The notes: generated from the sequence alone by a model not told the origin. 64,000 nt of DNA from Hwanghaeella grinnelliae (GCF_004005845.1 NZ_SADE01000003.1:62001-126000); one strand, 5' to 3'. Shown: positions 9,292 through 19,043, counted from the stretch's first letter. Numbers and translations are program-made.

Positions 9292-11946
9292 TCAGGCGCC
9301 CGCTGCCAAGGCCCCTTCTATCGCCTCAATCGCTTTCGCTGCCGAGGCCCCGTCAGGACCGCCCGCCTGCGCCATATCGGGACGGCCACCACCACCCTTG
9401 CCGCCGATTGCCTGTGACCCGACACGGACCAGGTCGACCGCGTTCTGCGTAGCGGTCAGGTCGTCGGTGACGCCAACGACCAGCGAGGCCTTGCCGTCGT
9501 TTACAGCCACGATCGCAACGACACCGGACCCTACCTGCTGCTTCAATTGGTCGACCAGCGGTTTCAGTTCCTTGGGCGGCACCCCTTCCAACACGCGGGA
9601 TGCGAACTTCGTTCCAGCCACGTCCTTTGCTTCCGGCCCGCCCGATGCGCCGCCACCGGCGGCAAGCTTGCGGCGCAGATCGGAGACTTCACGTTCCAGT
9701 TTCCGGCGTTCTTCCAACAGGCTGACCACACGCTCCGGCGCATCCGACGGCGCCGTCTTCAATGCCCCGGCGATATCCTGCAATTTGCGATCTCGTGCCC
9801 TGGCATAGTCGAGCGCTGCTTCCCCAGTCAGACATTCGACACGGCGGACACCGGCGGCAACTGCCGCCTCGCCGATAATGCGGAACGCGCCGATATCACC
9901 GGTTCGATTAACATGCGTACCACCGCAAAGTTCCGTCGAATAAACGCGGTTCTCCGATTCCGGCGCCCCCATGGAAACCACGCGGACCTCTTCGCCATAC
10001 TTTTCGCCGAACAAGGCCAGTGCACCTGCTTCGACAGCCGCGTCCGGTGTCATTAGCCGGGTGGTAACGGGACTGTTTTCGCGAATCTGCGCATTGACGA
10101 TCTTCTCGACCGCTTCGATCTCCTCCGCCGTCATAGGCTTGGGATGCGCGAAGTCGAACCGCATCGTATTGGGCGCGACGAGTGACCCTTTCTGCGTGAC
10201 ATGGTCACCCAGAACCCGGCGGAGCGCTTCATGCATAAGATGTGTGACGGAATGGTTTGCGCGCAGTTTCAAACGGCGGGTTCCATCGACTTTCATGTCC
10301 AGCGCATCGCCGACCTTGAAATCACCCTTCGTAGAACGGCCGACATGGAGGACCATGTCCTCAACTTTCTTCTGCGCATCGGTGACGGTGAAGGTCTGGC
10401 CATCCGGACCGATCAACTCGCCGGTATCACCCATCTGCCCACCGGACTCGCCATAGAACGGCGTTTGGTTGGCGATGATAACACCTTCCTCGCCTTCCTT
10501 CAGTTCTTGGACCGCGGCCCCATCTTTTACAATGGCGGTGACAACACCTTCCGCGCGCTCCGTCTCATACCCGAAGAACTCGGTGGCACCGACCTCCTCT
10601 TTCAATTCGAACCAGACCGCTTCGGTCGCCGCGTCGCCGGAACCGGCCCATGCCGCGCGCGCCTTGGCGCGTTGTTGTTCCATCGCCGTGTCGAATCCGT
10701 CCGTATCGACCGAACGGCCTTGGCCGCGCAGGATGTCCTGGGTCAGGTCGAGCGGGAACCCATAGGTATCGTAAAGCGTGAACGCGACGCCGCCGTTCAA
10801 AGCCTCCCCTTCACCCAGCTTCGTCGTCTCATCTTCCAACAAACGCAAGCCACGATCCAAGGTCGCCTTAAAGCGTTCTTCTTCAAGCTTCAGCGTTTCG
10901 GTGATAAGGGATTCCGCGCGGGTAAGCTCGGGATAATGTTGCCCCATCATCGACGTCAGCGACGGAACAAGCTTGTAAACCACCGGGTCGGCCGCGCCCA
11001 GCATATGGGCATGGCGCATCGCGCGCCGCATGATCCGGCGCAGCACATAGCCGCGCCCTTCATTGGACGGCAGGACACCATCGGCAATCAGGAAAGAACA
11101 GGCCCGGACATGGTCGGCGATAACCTTGTGGCTGGCTGTTTGGGGCCCGTCCACATCGGTATTCGTCAAATCCGCCGAGGCTTCCATAATCACCCGCAGC
11201 AGGTCGACTTCATAATTGTCGTGTTTGCCCTGAAGGACAGCGGTGATGCGTTCCAAGCCCATGCCCGTATCGATCGACGGCTTCGGCAAAGAGACCCGGT
11301 TCCCCGGTTCAATCTGCTCGAACTGCATGAAGACGAGATTCCAGATTTCGATGAACCGGTCACCGTCTTCATCCGGTGAACCCGGCGGGCCACCCGGGAT
11401 AGACGGGCCGTGATCATAAAAAATTTCGGAACACGGGCCGCAAGGGCCGGTATCGCCCATCTGCCAGAAATTATCTGAGGTCGGTATCCGGATGATCTTT
11501 TCGTCGGTCAGTCCGGCGATCTTCTTCCACAGATCGGCAGCTTGTTCATCTTCCGAATAGACCGTGACCAGCAGGCGTTCCTTGTCGATGCCGAATTCCT
11601 TCGTGACCAGGTTCCAGGCCAGTTCGATGGCGAGGTCTTTGAAATAATCGCCGAAGGAGAAGTTCCCGAGCATTTCGAAAAACGTATGATGACGTGCCGT
11701 ATAGCCGACATTCTCCAGATCATTGTGCTTACCGCCGGCTCGCACACATTTCTGGGACGTTGTGGCACGGTTATAGTCGCGCTCTTCCTGACCCGTGAAT
11801 ACGTTCTTGAACTGAACCATCCCTGCATTGGTGAACATCAGGGTCGGGTCGTTCCGGGGGACAAGCGGCGATGACGAAACGACCTGATGGCCGTTCTTCT
11901 CAAAATACCGCAAAAATTCTGTGCGAATGTCGTTCGCGCTGATCAT
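9292..11946 (-). CDS. alaS: Alanyl-tRNA synthetase
   Basis: Charges tRNA-Ala in the cytoplasm. The 884-residue length is normal. In order: the class II catalytic core ([11 protein letters not shown] near the N-terminus and the TNAGMVQFK motif 2 region), the tRNA-recognition domain, the editing domain with zinc-binding [12 protein letters not shown] (HxxxH) and [13 protein letters not shown], and a C-Ala oligomerisation domain with a Gly-rich end. In many alphaproteobacteria recA lies directly upstream; here a plus-strand PAS gene sits between. The roughly 240-nt leader contains a mini-ORF with consecutive Ala codons and competing hairpins, listed separately. Confidence 0.97.
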   Translation of the reverse strand: MISANDIRTEFLRYFEKNGHQVVSSSPLVPRNDPTLMFTNAGMVQFKNVFTGQEERDYNRATTSQKCVRAGGKHNDLENVGYTARHHTFFEMLGNFSFGDYFKDLAIELAWNLVTKEFGIDKERLLVTVYSEDEQAADLWKKIAGLTDEKIIRIPTSDNFWQMGDTGPCGPCSEIFYDHGPSIPGGPPGSPDEDGDRFIEIWNLVFMQFEQIEPGNRVSLPKPSIDTGMGLERITAVLQGKHDNYEVDLLRVIMEASADLTNTDVDGPQTASHKVIADHVRACSFLIADGVLPSNEGRGYVLRRIMRRAMRHAHMLGAADPVVYKLVPSLTSMMGQHYPELTRAESLITETLKLEEERFKATLDRGLRLLEDETTKLGEGEALNGGVAFTLYDTYGFPLDLTQDILRGQGRSVDTDGFDTAMEQQRAKARAAWAGSGDAATEAVWFELKEEVGATEFFGYETERAEGVVTAIVKDGAAVQELKEGEEGVIIANQTPFYGESGGQMGDTGELIGPDGQTFTVTDAQKKVEDMVLHVGRSTKGDFKVGDALDMKVDGTRRLKLRANHSVTHLMHEALRRVLGDHVTQKGSLVAPNTMRFDFAHPKPMTAEEIEAVEKIVNAQIRENSPVTTRLMTPDAAVEAGALALFGEKYGEEVRVVSMGAPESENRVYSTELCGGTHVNRTGDIGAFRIIGEAAVAAGVRRVECLTGEAALDYARARDRKLQDIAGALKTAPSDAPERVVSLLEERRKLEREVSDLRRKLAAGGGASGGPEAKDVAGTKFASRVLEGVPPKELKPLVDQLKQQVGSGVVAIVAVNDGKASLVVGVTDDLTATQNAVDLVRVGSQAIGGKGGGGRPDMAQAGGPDGASAAKAIEAIEGALAAGA

Positions 11947-11990
11947 GATCCGTACCCTGTCAAATCCCTGTGTCGCCTGCCCCGCCGGTT

Positions 11991-12068
11991 GGAAGTCCTT
12001 TGCGGCCCGGAGCGGGCCGCATTTACTAGCTTGCAGCAGCCACCGTGTCCAGGAAGTCAGGGACTTCC
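11991..12068 (-). promoter_or_regulatory. Candidate alaS leader with mutually exclusive stem-loops
   Basis: Read on the minus strand, GGAAGTC (12068-12062) can pair with GACTTCC (12058-12052) across a 3-nt loop. Alternatively, GGAAGTCC (12068-12061) can pair over 8 bp with GGACTTCC (11998-11991). Between these lies a separate 9-bp GC hairpin, GCGGCCCG-CTC-CGGGCCGC (12020-12002) closed by an A-T pair. The first segment lies inside a 14-codon ORF with GCT GCT GCA before its stop. This is attenuator-like, but the GC hairpin has no U tract after it, so classic Rho-independent attenuation is not shown. The structures are seen; regulation of alaS is inferred. Confidence 0.4.
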
Positions 12069-12070
12069 AT
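12026..12070 (-). CDS. Possible 14-residue leader peptide of alaS
   Basis: ATG-initiated mini-ORF encoding [14 protein letters not shown], ending in TAG with an in-phase TAA next. It stops 79 nt before the alaS start. Three consecutive Ala codons (GCT GCT GCA) immediately precede the final Ser codon, which is where a ribosome would stall if alanyl-tRNA were scarce. The upstream GTGGG is only a weak ribosome-binding site. It is too short to judge by coding statistics, so it could be chance; its position within alternative hairpins is what makes it notable. Confidence 0.3.
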   Translation of the reverse strand: MEVPDFLDTVAAAS

Positions 12071-12182
12071 GGCCCACAGATTAACCAATATGGCGCCTGG
12101 AAACCTTTTGTTTAGGATTTCATGATTTAACACCCACATAGGAAGGAACTTTTTAGCCCAGCACTTTTTTTGGAAAATTGAT

Positions 12183-12716
12183 ATGAATATGCCACTTGCC
12201 TCCCTGAACGAGCAGCCCTTTACGGTTCTCGACGGGTTTTCGAAAATCAAGGATCAGGAACTAACCGATTCCAGCGTTATCGTTAGAACCGGCGCACGGA
12301 AGCTTTTCACGTGGTGGTCCGATTATGTCGCCCGGCACGACGCCCTGCCGACACGGAACGCCTTTGATATTCTGACAATGCTACCCCATGCCGCCCATAT
12401 GTTTCTCGTCGTGCGTACGGCCAGTGGCGCTTGGAGTTATCAGTTGCAGGGCGAAGAGTTCAAACGCCTGTATAACGGCGGTTTCCAAAGCGATGTCGAA
12501 GTCCAGCGGTCCTTTGCCGCGTTTTCCATGCCGGTTTCGACGTATTTGGATACTGTTGCCGAAGGACGGGTCTGTCATCACAGTTACGGGACGATCAACG
12601 GCAACAACCGCAACAGGAACACCTTTGAGTCGATCGACTGTCCCCTGATCGATCTGACTGGACGCGTGTCCCATATCATCGGGATCGCCGAATTGTTCCG
12701 CGGCCCAGAGGCCTGA
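12183..12716 (+). CDS. PAS_5-type stand-alone PAS domain protein
   Basis: A 177-residue soluble protein that appears to be a single PAS-like sensory domain of the kind found as lone proteins in Rhodospirillales. Typical features are the W-x-x-Y/A-R-H-D-A-L-P-x-R segment near residue 45, the MLPHAAHMFLV strand, GEEFKRLYNGGF, and a C-terminal SIDCPLIDLTGRVSHIIGIAEL strand pair. No output domain, signal peptide or membrane segment is visible. Ligand and partner are unknown. It lies on the opposite strand to alaS and recA, interrupting their usual adjacency. The family call is from memory of the pattern. Confidence 0.7.
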   Translation: MNMPLASLNEQPFTVLDGFSKIKDQELTDSSVIVRTGARKLFTWWSDYVARHDALPTRNAFDILTMLPHAAHMFLVVRTASGAWSYQLQGEEFKRLYNGGFQSDVEVQRSFAAFSMPVSTYLDTVAEGRVCHHSYGTINGNNRNRNTFESIDCPLIDLTGRVSHIIGIAELFRGPEA

Positions 12717-12762
12717 GCGGACGTTTCACCGGAACCTTCGCCGGAAACAGGATAAGAAAAAA

Positions 12763-12794
12763 ACGGCCCGCCGGGAACATTCCAGGCGGGCCGT
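12763..12794 (-). terminator. Rho-independent terminator of recA
   Basis: A perfect 10-bp GC-rich stem, 12763-12772 with 12785-12794, has a 12-nt loop. Read on the minus strand it is followed by a run of Ts (the plus-strand A run at 12757-12763). It sits 28 bp beyond the recA stop and 47 bp beyond the convergent PAS gene stop. It is best for recA; the plus-strand side has only CTTGTT. Confidence 0.85.
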
Positions 12795-12821
12795 CTTGTT
12801 GGCGAATGAACGTTCTTGTTA

Positions 12822-13922
12822 CTAGGCCTGCGGATCGTCTTCCGGTGTCAACGCTGCTTCCGCAGCCTCTTTCTCGGCGGGGCCTTCCAACATGGCGCTG
12901 TCCAGGACGCCGGCATTCTCGCGGATCTTCCGTTCGATTTCCGACGCCATGTCGGTGTTTTCCGTCAGGAACCGTTTGGCGTTTTCACGGCCTTGGCCGA
13001 TGCGCTGTCCGGAATAAGAGAACCACGCCCCCGATTTCTCGATGATGCTGGCATTGACGCCAAGGTCGAGCAGTTCACCGGTTTTCGAAATGCCTTCGCC
13101 ATACATGATGTCGAATTCAACCTGACGGAACGGCGGGGCCACCTTGTTCTTCACCACCTTGACCCGGGTCTGGTTGCCGACAACCTCATCCCGATCCTTG
13201 ATCTGGCCGATCCGGCGGATATCCAACCGAACACTGGCATAAAATTTCAGCGCGTTGCCGCCGGTGGTCGTCTCAGGACTGCCGAACATCACACCAATCT
13301 TCATGCGGATCTGGTTGATGAAGATCACCATGCAATTCGTACGGTTGATCGACCCAGTAAGCTTACGCAGTGCCTGGCTCATCAAACGGGCCTGAAGACC
13401 GACATGGCTGTCGCCCATTTCGCCTTCCAGTTCCGCCCGGGGCACCAGCGCGGCGACGGAATCGATGACGAGCACGTCAACCGCACCGGACCGAACCAGC
13501 GTATCGGCGATTTCTAGGGCCTGTTCCCCCGCGTCGGGCTGGGAAATCAACAATTCATCGACATTGACCCCCAGTTTTTTCGCGTAGACAGGGTCAAGCG
13601 CGTGTTCCGCATCGACGAAGGCGCAGGTGCCGCCGCGCTTCTGAGCTTCGGCCACCACATGCAATGCCAACGTCGTCTTACCCGAACTTTCCGGGCCGTA
13701 TACTTCGATGACGCGCCCTTTCGGCAGACCGCCAATCCCGAGCGCGATATCCAAACCGATCGATCCAGACGAAATCGCTTCGATATCGAGCGCCTTCTGT
13801 TGGCCGAGTTTCATGATCGAGCCTTTACCGTATGCTCGCTCGATTTGCCCCAGGGCCGCTTCCAAAGCCTTGTTTTTGTCCATGTCGTCCTTGCCTACTA
13901 GGCGCAATGCCGTCTGACTCAT
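12822..13922 (-). CDS. recA: RecA recombinase
   Basis: The DNA strand-exchange protein and LexA co-protease of the SOS response. The 366 residues carry Walker A GPESSGKT (76-83), the DNA-binding loop regions, and the acidic C-terminal tail ending in [10 protein letters not shown]. The frame is open 17 codons further upstream, but I chose the ATG at 13922 (MSQTALRL) because it matches the usual short RecA N-terminus and has GGGA about 7 nt before it. Upstream lie a -35/-10 pair and an alphaproteobacterial LexA-type box; downstream is a strong terminator, so recA is its own unit. Confidence 0.97.
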   Translation of the reverse strand: MSQTALRLVGKDDMDKNKALEAALGQIERAYGKGSIMKLGQQKALDIEAISSGSIGLDIALGIGGLPKGRVIEVYGPESSGKTTLALHVVAEAQKRGGTCAFVDAEHALDPVYAKKLGVNVDELLISQPDAGEQALEIADTLVRSGAVDVLVIDSVAALVPRAELEGEMGDSHVGLQARLMSQALRKLTGSINRTNCMVIFINQIRMKIGVMFGSPETTTGGNALKFYASVRLDIRRIGQIKDRDEVVGNQTRVKVVKNKVAPPFRQVEFDIMYGEGISKTGELLDLGVNASIIEKSGAWFSYSGQRIGQGRENAKRFLTENTDMASEIERKIRENAGVLDSAMLEGPAEKEAAEAALTPEDDPQA

Positions 13923-13971
13923 GTGATCGTCCCCGTTTCTGTCATAGGCGCTATCGGCGCGCAACGGGCTC

Positions 13972-13999
13972 AATGTACATATTTTGTTCTCGTTCTCAA
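13972..13999 (-). promoter_or_regulatory. Candidate sigma-70-type recA promoter
   Basis: On the minus strand TTGAGA (13999-13994) and TACATT (13977-13972) are 16 nt apart, giving a start point about 40 nt before the recA ATG. The LexA-type box abuts the -35 element, where a repressor would block polymerase. Confidence 0.5.
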
Positions 14000-14014
14000 G
14001 TTCTTTTTTTGTTC
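14000..14014. promoter_or_regulatory. LexA (SOS) box of recA
   Basis: GTTC-TTTTTTT-GTTC (on the minus strand GAAC-N7-GAAC) is an exact match to the direct-repeat SOS box established for alphaproteobacterial LexA. It lies 78-92 nt upstream of the recA start and directly against the putative -35 element. Further single GTTC units at 13986 and 13992 do not have the 11-nt spacing. Confidence 0.85.
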
Positions 14015-14168
14015 CTTTTTTCCCCGCATTGCAAGACCTTGTTTTATTTATGTTCTCAATAAGACTCTCGACGGTCCAGGGTGTTCTAGTTTGCGGAACA
14101 TCGGTCGGCGCGAATCGGCCAATTGGATCCTGCCGACTCCCCGGGGCGTCAGACGGCGGGTTTTAGGG

Positions 14169-16304
14169 TCAACCCTGCCCTTCGGGTTGAAGGGCGGCCT
14201 TCACTTTGCCGGCTAGCTGTTTCAGGCTGAACGGCTTCGGCAGGAAATAGACCTTCGGAAGTGCGGTAATTTCCTTGGCAACGGCTTCCTGGGTGTATCC
14301 CGAAATACAGACAACCGGCAGGTCCGGCATATCTTTCCGCGCCGTCTTGATCAGCGTTGCCCCGTCAACTTCCGGCATCATCATGTCGGTGACAAGCAAA
14401 TCGAATTTATTCTCCGCCAGGATTTCCAATGCCGCCGCGCCAGTGCGCGCCTCCGTCACGACATAGCCCTTGCTGCGCAGGGCGCGGGCACTGAAAAGCC
14501 GCACCGGGTCTTCGTCCTCTACCAGCAGGATTTCTCCGCCGCCGGTCACATCGCTTTCCGGCCCCGCCGCGCTCAAGTCATCCTGTATTTCCGTCCCGTG
14601 CGGCGCTGCTTCCGGAATATAGAGCCGGAAGGTCGTTCCGGTTTCCCCTTCGGTCCTGCTGTCGACCGTAATGAACCCGCCCATTTGCTGGAGGCTTCCA
14701 TACACCATGGAAAGGCCCAGACCCGTTCCCTCGCCAATGCCTTTGGTCGTGAAGAACGGGTCGAAGATCCGGCTGCGAACTTGGTCTGGAATGCCCGCAC
14801 CGGTATCGATCACGGCAATCACCAGATACCGACCCGGAGGCGCTGTCTCGCCGCTCAACGGTGTCGGCGCGGTAAATTCGACCATGCTGGTTTCAATGTT
14901 CAATTCACCGAAGCCGTCGATCGCGTCACGCGCGTTGACCGCCAGATTGATGACGACCTGTTCCAGCTGACTGTGGTCGGCCTTGATCAAGCCCAGGTCC
15001 CGACCATGCGTCATCTTCAAGGTAACCCGTTCCCCAAGCACACGGCGCAGGAGGGACGAAATCTCCGCCAGAATGTCGGTCACATTGGTCAACCGCGGCT
15101 GTAACGGTTGCTGGCGGGAAAAAGCCAACAATTGGCGCACAAGACGTGCAGCACGCTTGGCGTTCTGGGTGATCTGCATGACATCGGCGAAAGTCTGCTC
15201 ACCCTGATGGTGGCGCTGCAGAACGAGGTCGCAGAAACCGATGATGGCGGTCAGCATATTGTTGAAGTCATGCGCCACCCCGCCGGCCAATTGGCCCAGG
15301 GCCTGCATTTTCTGCGACTGGGCAAATTGCATTTCCAGACGCTTGCGTTCCGTCGCATCGAGCACATAGACCAACATGCCGCCATTGCCACCGCGGGTTT
15401 CAGCGGAACGCGAGACATGAAGCGTCAGCGAAACCTCCTGCCCCGACTCCGGTGAGACATCGAGCGGCCCCGCGGCACGCCGGTTTTCCAATTCGTCCAG
15501 CATCGCCGTGATGGCGGGCCTGTCCTCTTCCTTGAAAAGGTCTAAGAAAGACGCGCCATTCAGGGAATCCCGGCCGATTAATTGACGGAAGCTGGCGTTC
15601 ACTTCGCGGACCAGTCGGTCCCTGTCCAACAAGAGCAAGCCGAAGGGCGCATTTTCGAGCGCCCGCGAGAGAACCGCCAGGCGGTCGCGAGCTTTATCCT
15701 CCGACCGCCTCACATCGGTGACGTCGCGCACTCGCCAAACGCGGAGGCCCTCACCGACCGGCACGATCTGAATCTGATAGCGTTTCGCGTCGTTGCGCGG
15801 TCCGGGGCCGCTTACCTCAAGACTACGCGCCTCATTAAGGGCCGCCTTGGCCGCTGCTTCGATTCCGCTGGGCACCGATCCGCCATCGGGCATTTCCGAT
15901 ATTCCGGCATCAGAGAACGCTTTGGCGAGCAGCGCGGGAACAGCCTCGGTCGGCTCTTCGCCCGGTTCGAGACCGCATAGCTGCAGGAACAGAGGGTCGA
16001 GATATCGCGGTTTGCCCGACAGACCGTCCCCGGACACTTCTTCGACGCCAACAGCTTCGTCCAAGTGTTCCAAGGCCTGGCGCAGAGCCGCCGTATTCGC
16101 CGCAGCGCGGGCGGCACCGGCACCGGCCCCAATGGGCCCGCCGCCCAAGCTTCCACCAGTAAACAAAACGAAGAGACCTAGGGCAGTCATCACGGCAAGC
16201 GTGACCGCAAGGGCGATTGTATTCGTACCCGCGCCATAAAGAACGCCGCCGACGGCGGCCATCCCCGTAACCCAAAGCGCGATCAGGATTGCGTTGCGCC
16301 GCAC
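14169..16304 (-). CDS. cckA: Hybrid sensor histidine kinase CckA
   Basis: CckA is the cell-cycle phosphorelay kinase that feeds phosphate through ChpT to CtrA; outside Caulobacter the pathway often governs motility. The 711 residues run: two N-terminal membrane helices (about 5-50), a low-complexity linker, two PAS-like regions, a HisKA domain with His345 in GGVAHDFNNML, an HATPase domain with GAGIPDQV and GEGTGLGLSMVYG boxes, and a receiver domain with phospho-acceptor Asp640 in LLVTDMMMPEVDG. It starts 47 nt after flhB ends, so it probably forms the end of the flgB-flhB operon. The GGVAHDFNN box and architecture make the CckA call firm. Confidence 0.9.
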   Translation of the reverse strand: MRRNAILIALWVTGMAAVGGVLYGAGTNTIALAVTLAVMTALGLFVLFTGGSLGGGPIGAGAGAARAAANTAALRQALEHLDEAVGVEEVSGDGLSGKPRYLDPLFLQLCGLEPGEEPTEAVPALLAKAFSDAGISEMPDGGSVPSGIEAAAKAALNEARSLEVSGPGPRNDAKRYQIQIVPVGEGLRVWRVRDVTDVRRSEDKARDRLAVLSRALENAPFGLLLLDRDRLVREVNASFRQLIGRDSLNGASFLDLFKEEDRPAITAMLDELENRRAAGPLDVSPESGQEVSLTLHVSRSAETRGGNGGMLVYVLDATERKRLEMQFAQSQKMQALGQLAGGVAHDFNNMLTAIIGFCDLVLQRHHQGEQTFADVMQITQNAKRAARLVRQLLAFSRQQPLQPRLTNVTDILAEISSLLRRVLGERVTLKMTHGRDLGLIKADHSQLEQVVINLAVNARDAIDGFGELNIETSMVEFTAPTPLSGETAPPGRYLVIAVIDTGAGIPDQVRSRIFDPFFTTKGIGEGTGLGLSMVYGSLQQMGGFITVDSRTEGETGTTFRLYIPEAAPHGTEIQDDLSAAGPESDVTGGGEILLVEDEDPVRLFSARALRSKGYVVTEARTGAAALEILAENKFDLLVTDMMMPEVDGATLIKTARKDMPDLPVVCISGYTQEAVAKEITALPKVYFLPKPFSLKQLAGKVKAALQPEGQG

Positions 16305-16351
16305 GTTGCTTGCCGCTCCCTATTTTGGTCCGAAAGATTAAGCCAGACTGG

Positions 16352-17434
16352 CTATTTCTGGGCGCCGGACATCTTGCCCTTTAGGCGCCAGACGAAGCTT
16401 ATCACCTCGGCAACAGCCTTGTAATGTTCTTCCGGAATTTGCTGATCCAGGTCGCAGGTGGCGTGAAGTGCACGCGCCAACGGCGGGTTTTCTATTATTG
16501 GAATGTCGTGTTCTTCAGCCAGGTCGCGTATCCGCTTCGCCACAAGGTCCTGCCCCTTCGCGACCAAGACGGGGGCTTCCATTTCATCCGGGTTGTACGA
16601 CAGGGCACAGGCGAAGTGTGTCGGGTTGGTCACCACAACATCCGCGTCCGGCACCGCTTGCATCATGCGCGTCCGCGCCCGTTCCATTCGGATCTGCCGC
16701 AGCCGGCTCTTGATCTGCGGGTCCCCTTCCTGATTCTTGAATTCTTCCTTTATTTCCTGCTTCGTCATGCGCAGTTGTTTGCGGTGCTGCATACGCTGGA
16801 AGAAGATATCGAAAACCATGATCGCAAACAGGATCGACAAGACGCCGGCGAGAATCCTGAGGATCAGGATCAGAATTTCCTGGAGATGATCTTCCGAGGT
16901 CAAACTGGGCAGCAGGTCCAGCCGGTTGAATTCCGGAATCACCAGCACGATGCCGACCGCTGCCACCACCGCGAGCTTCAGGAAGTTTTTCAGGAACTCA
17001 ACATAGGTCTTGGCCTGGAAATACTTCTTCGCACCGGTAATGGGATTAATCTTACTCAGTTTGGGTTTCATCGGCTCGGTCACGATGACCCAACCGTTTT
17101 GAAGCACGTAACCCGACGCCGCCAAAACGGCGAACATGATCAAAGGCCAGGCCATGACGCCGAGGACCTCAAGCAACATATTGGTCATTGACGCGCCAAG
17201 TTCCGCAGGCCCGTACAGGAAAGAATGCGGCCGGGCGACGAAGGCCACCAAAATTTCTTTCAGCCGGCTGGCGACGAAAGGCGCCATCAATGCCAACATG
17301 ATGGCCGTGCCGAAAAGCATGATCCATGTCGGCACTTCGCGGCTGGTCGGCAGTTGCCCTTTCTGCCGGGCATCCGCCAACCGTTTGCCGGTCGGTTCTT
17401 CTGTTTTGGAGTCGGCGTCGTCGTTGCTGGCCAA
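16352..17434 (-). CDS. flhB: Flagellar export switch protein FlhB
   Basis: The inner-membrane part of the flagellar type III export gate that switches substrate class from rod/hook to filament. The 360 residues have an N-terminal KTEEPTGKRLADARQKGQLP segment, four membrane helices, and a cytoplasmic domain with the self-cleavage site TNPTHFACAL, Asn270 being the cleaving residue. Cleavage residues are intact. It follows fliR (104-bp gap) and precedes cckA. A second, truncated FlhB-like gene that lacks NPTH lies at 20341-20706. Confidence 0.96.
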   Translation of the reverse strand: MASNDDADSKTEEPTGKRLADARQKGQLPTSREVPTWIMLFGTAIMLALMAPFVASRLKEILVAFVARPHSFLYGPAELGASMTNMLLEVLGVMAWPLIMFAVLAASGYVLQNGWVIVTEPMKPKLSKINPITGAKKYFQAKTYVEFLKNFLKLAVVAAVGIVLVIPEFNRLDLLPSLTSEDHLQEILILILRILAGVLSILFAIMVFDIFFQRMQHRKQLRMTKQEIKEEFKNQEGDPQIKSRLRQIRMERARTRMMQAVPDADVVVTNPTHFACALSYNPDEMEAPVLVAKGQDLVAKRIRDLAEEHDIPIIENPPLARALHATCDLDQQIPEEHYKAVAEVISFVWRLKGKMSGAQK

Positions 17435-17538
17435 CGGCCCGTCCGTCCTCTACACCACCGCCTGCCCGCCGCTCTTCGCGTTTGACCGGGCTTTCTACCT
17501 GGGCACCGATTTCGGACGGGGACCCGGCTTGGCGGCTG

Positions 17539-18306
17539 TCAGTTGAAACTGATGAACCTGGCCAATCCGTCCGAGAATTCGCCCAGGAAAGTCGTCATAA
17601 TAGCCTGAATAGTGATTAACAGTACGATAAGACCCAATAGAATTTGCAGCGGCATGGCCAGGAAAAAGACTTGCAGCTGCGGCATCAGCCGAGCCAACAG
17701 GCCGAGCAGCGCATAGAAGGTCGTTCCGATCACCAGAAACGGTGAGGCGAGCTTCATCGCCAGGATGAAACTGTCGGCCACTGCGCGCGCTACCATTTGA
17801 GAAAAATCGCCGATTTCGGGCATCACGCCCGGCTGGAAAACCTGATAACTCTCAACAACGCCCGCCAGCATCACATGGTGCAAATCCGTTTCGAAGATCA
17901 GGAACGTGCCAAGCATGGTCAAAAGCACCGATTGCAGCGACCCTTGGTCGTCGAGCCCCGGGTTGAACAACAGCGCGTTGGCGAAGCCCGTGATGACGGA
18001 AATGATCATGCCCGCGGTCGACAAGGCGGCGACCATGATCCGAACCATAGCCCCCAGAAACACTCCCACCAGAATTTCCGCTGCGATCAACAGGGCAATC
18101 GCCATGATGCCAGCGGTCGGGATCGCCGGCACCTGGTCCTGAACGATTGGGGTGACGATGATGCTGAAAGACATCGCAAGCAGCAGGCGCACCTGCGGCG
18201 AAATATAGGCTTCGCCGATTGTCGGCAGAATCATGAATGTCGCGCCGACGCGCACGAATACCATCATCAACGCAAAAACTTGTATCGCGAGAAGGTCGGC
18301 CAACAT
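17539..18306 (-). CDS. fliR: Flagellar export protein FliR
   Basis: A polytopic inner-membrane component of the flagellar export gate (FliPQR pore). The 255 residues have about six hydrophobic segments, the FliR-typical FVRVGATFMILPTIGE start and a C-terminal FLGEFSDGLARF stretch. It follows fliQ by 20 bp and precedes flhB, as expected for a fliQ-fliR-flhB run. No oddities. Confidence 0.94.
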   Translation of the reverse strand: MLADLLAIQVFALMMVFVRVGATFMILPTIGEAYISPQVRLLLAMSFSIIVTPIVQDQVPAIPTAGIMAIALLIAAEILVGVFLGAMVRIMVAALSTAGMIISVITGFANALLFNPGLDDQGSLQSVLLTMLGTFLIFETDLHHVMLAGVVESYQVFQPGVMPEIGDFSQMVARAVADSFILAMKLASPFLVIGTTFYALLGLLARLMPQLQVFFLAMPLQILLGLIVLLITIQAIMTTFLGEFSDGLARFISFN

Positions 18307-18326
18307 GCGCCGCGAAACCTTTCGGG

Positions 18327-18593
18327 TCAGCCGAGCGAAATAGCCTTGTCCATGACGTAATTCATCAAGTCGGTCAAAACGCTCAACATGAAGGGAAGTA
18401 GCACCAGCAGGGACGCGAAAACGACCAGGATACGGGGGACGAAGGTCAGGGTCGCTTCCTGGATCTGCGTCAAGGCCTGGAACACCGCAATGATCAAGCC
18501 TACGACCAGCCCGACAATCATAATCGGCGCCGAAACGAGCAATGTCGCGCGAATGGCTTCAAAAGCGATATCGAGAGCTACTGATTCATCCAT
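18327..18593 (-). CDS. fliQ: Flagellar export protein FliQ
   Basis: A small gate-pore subunit of the flagellar export apparatus, 88 residues with two hydrophobic hairpin helices (SAPIMIVGLVVGLIIAVFQA and ILVVFASLLVLLPFM) and the FliQ-typical TQIQEATLTFVPRI loop. The frame is open to 18623, but that would begin at a TTG; I chose the ATG at 18593, which gives the normal FliQ length. It sits in the flgB-flgC-fliE-fliQ-fliR-flhB run. Confidence 0.94.
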   Translation of the reverse strand: MDESVALDIAFEAIRATLLVSAPIMIVGLVVGLIIAVFQALTQIQEATLTFVPRILVVFASLLVLLPFMLSVLTDLMNYVMDKAISLG

Positions 18594-18728
18594 GATCGCA
18601 ACGCGTCTAGGCCACCTGTTCAAACCTGATCGGACCCAACCTACGCCGATTCAGCGCCAGTCGACTATTACCGCCAACAACTGTCTCGAAACCCGCAGAT
18701 CCGAAATGGTTGAAAGCGGGCTTCCCGG

Positions 18729-19043
18729 TTAAATCGGCATACGAAGAATTTGTTGATAAGCGCTGATCATGCGATCCCGAACCCGGACAACCGTGCTCAA
18801 GGTCGCCTCGGCATGCGAAATGGCGGTCACGACTTCAGTCAGGTCGGCCTTTCCGGCAATCGCATCGATCGACAGTTTTTCCGCCGCACGATTTGCGCTG
18901 ACAGCGTCGTTGACGCCGGACTTAACCAGATCAAGGAAAGAGCCGCCCGCGGGCGTATCGCCCTTGCCCGCCGGCGAGGGACTCGGAAGCGGGGTGGCGT
19001 TGGCGCGGTACGCCGCTGCTGCGTCTGCGGGGTTGATTGCCAT
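18729..19043 (-). CDS. fliE: Flagellar hook-basal body protein FliE
   Basis: FliE joins the MS ring to the proximal rod. The 104 residues have a variable N-terminal half and the conserved helical C-terminal end (KADLTEVVTAISHAEATLS, then VVRVRDRMISAYQQILRMPI), which is the FliE signature. It lies between flgC and fliQ. A 135-bp gap follows before fliQ. Confidence 0.93.
   Translation of the reverse strand: MAINPADAAAAYRANATPLPSPSPAGKGDTPAGGSFLDLVKSGVNDAVSANRAAEKLSIDAIAGKADLTEVVTAISHAEATLSTVVRVRDRMISAYQQILRMPI

Noticed and set aside
10201-11379. A 392-codon plus-strand frame antisense to alaS.
   Set aside because: alaS motifs are complete on the other strand and the antisense protein resembles nothing.
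11991-12070. A classical Rho-independent attenuator for alaS.
   Set aside because: The GC hairpin is not followed by U residues, so only the weaker candidate-leader claim is kept.
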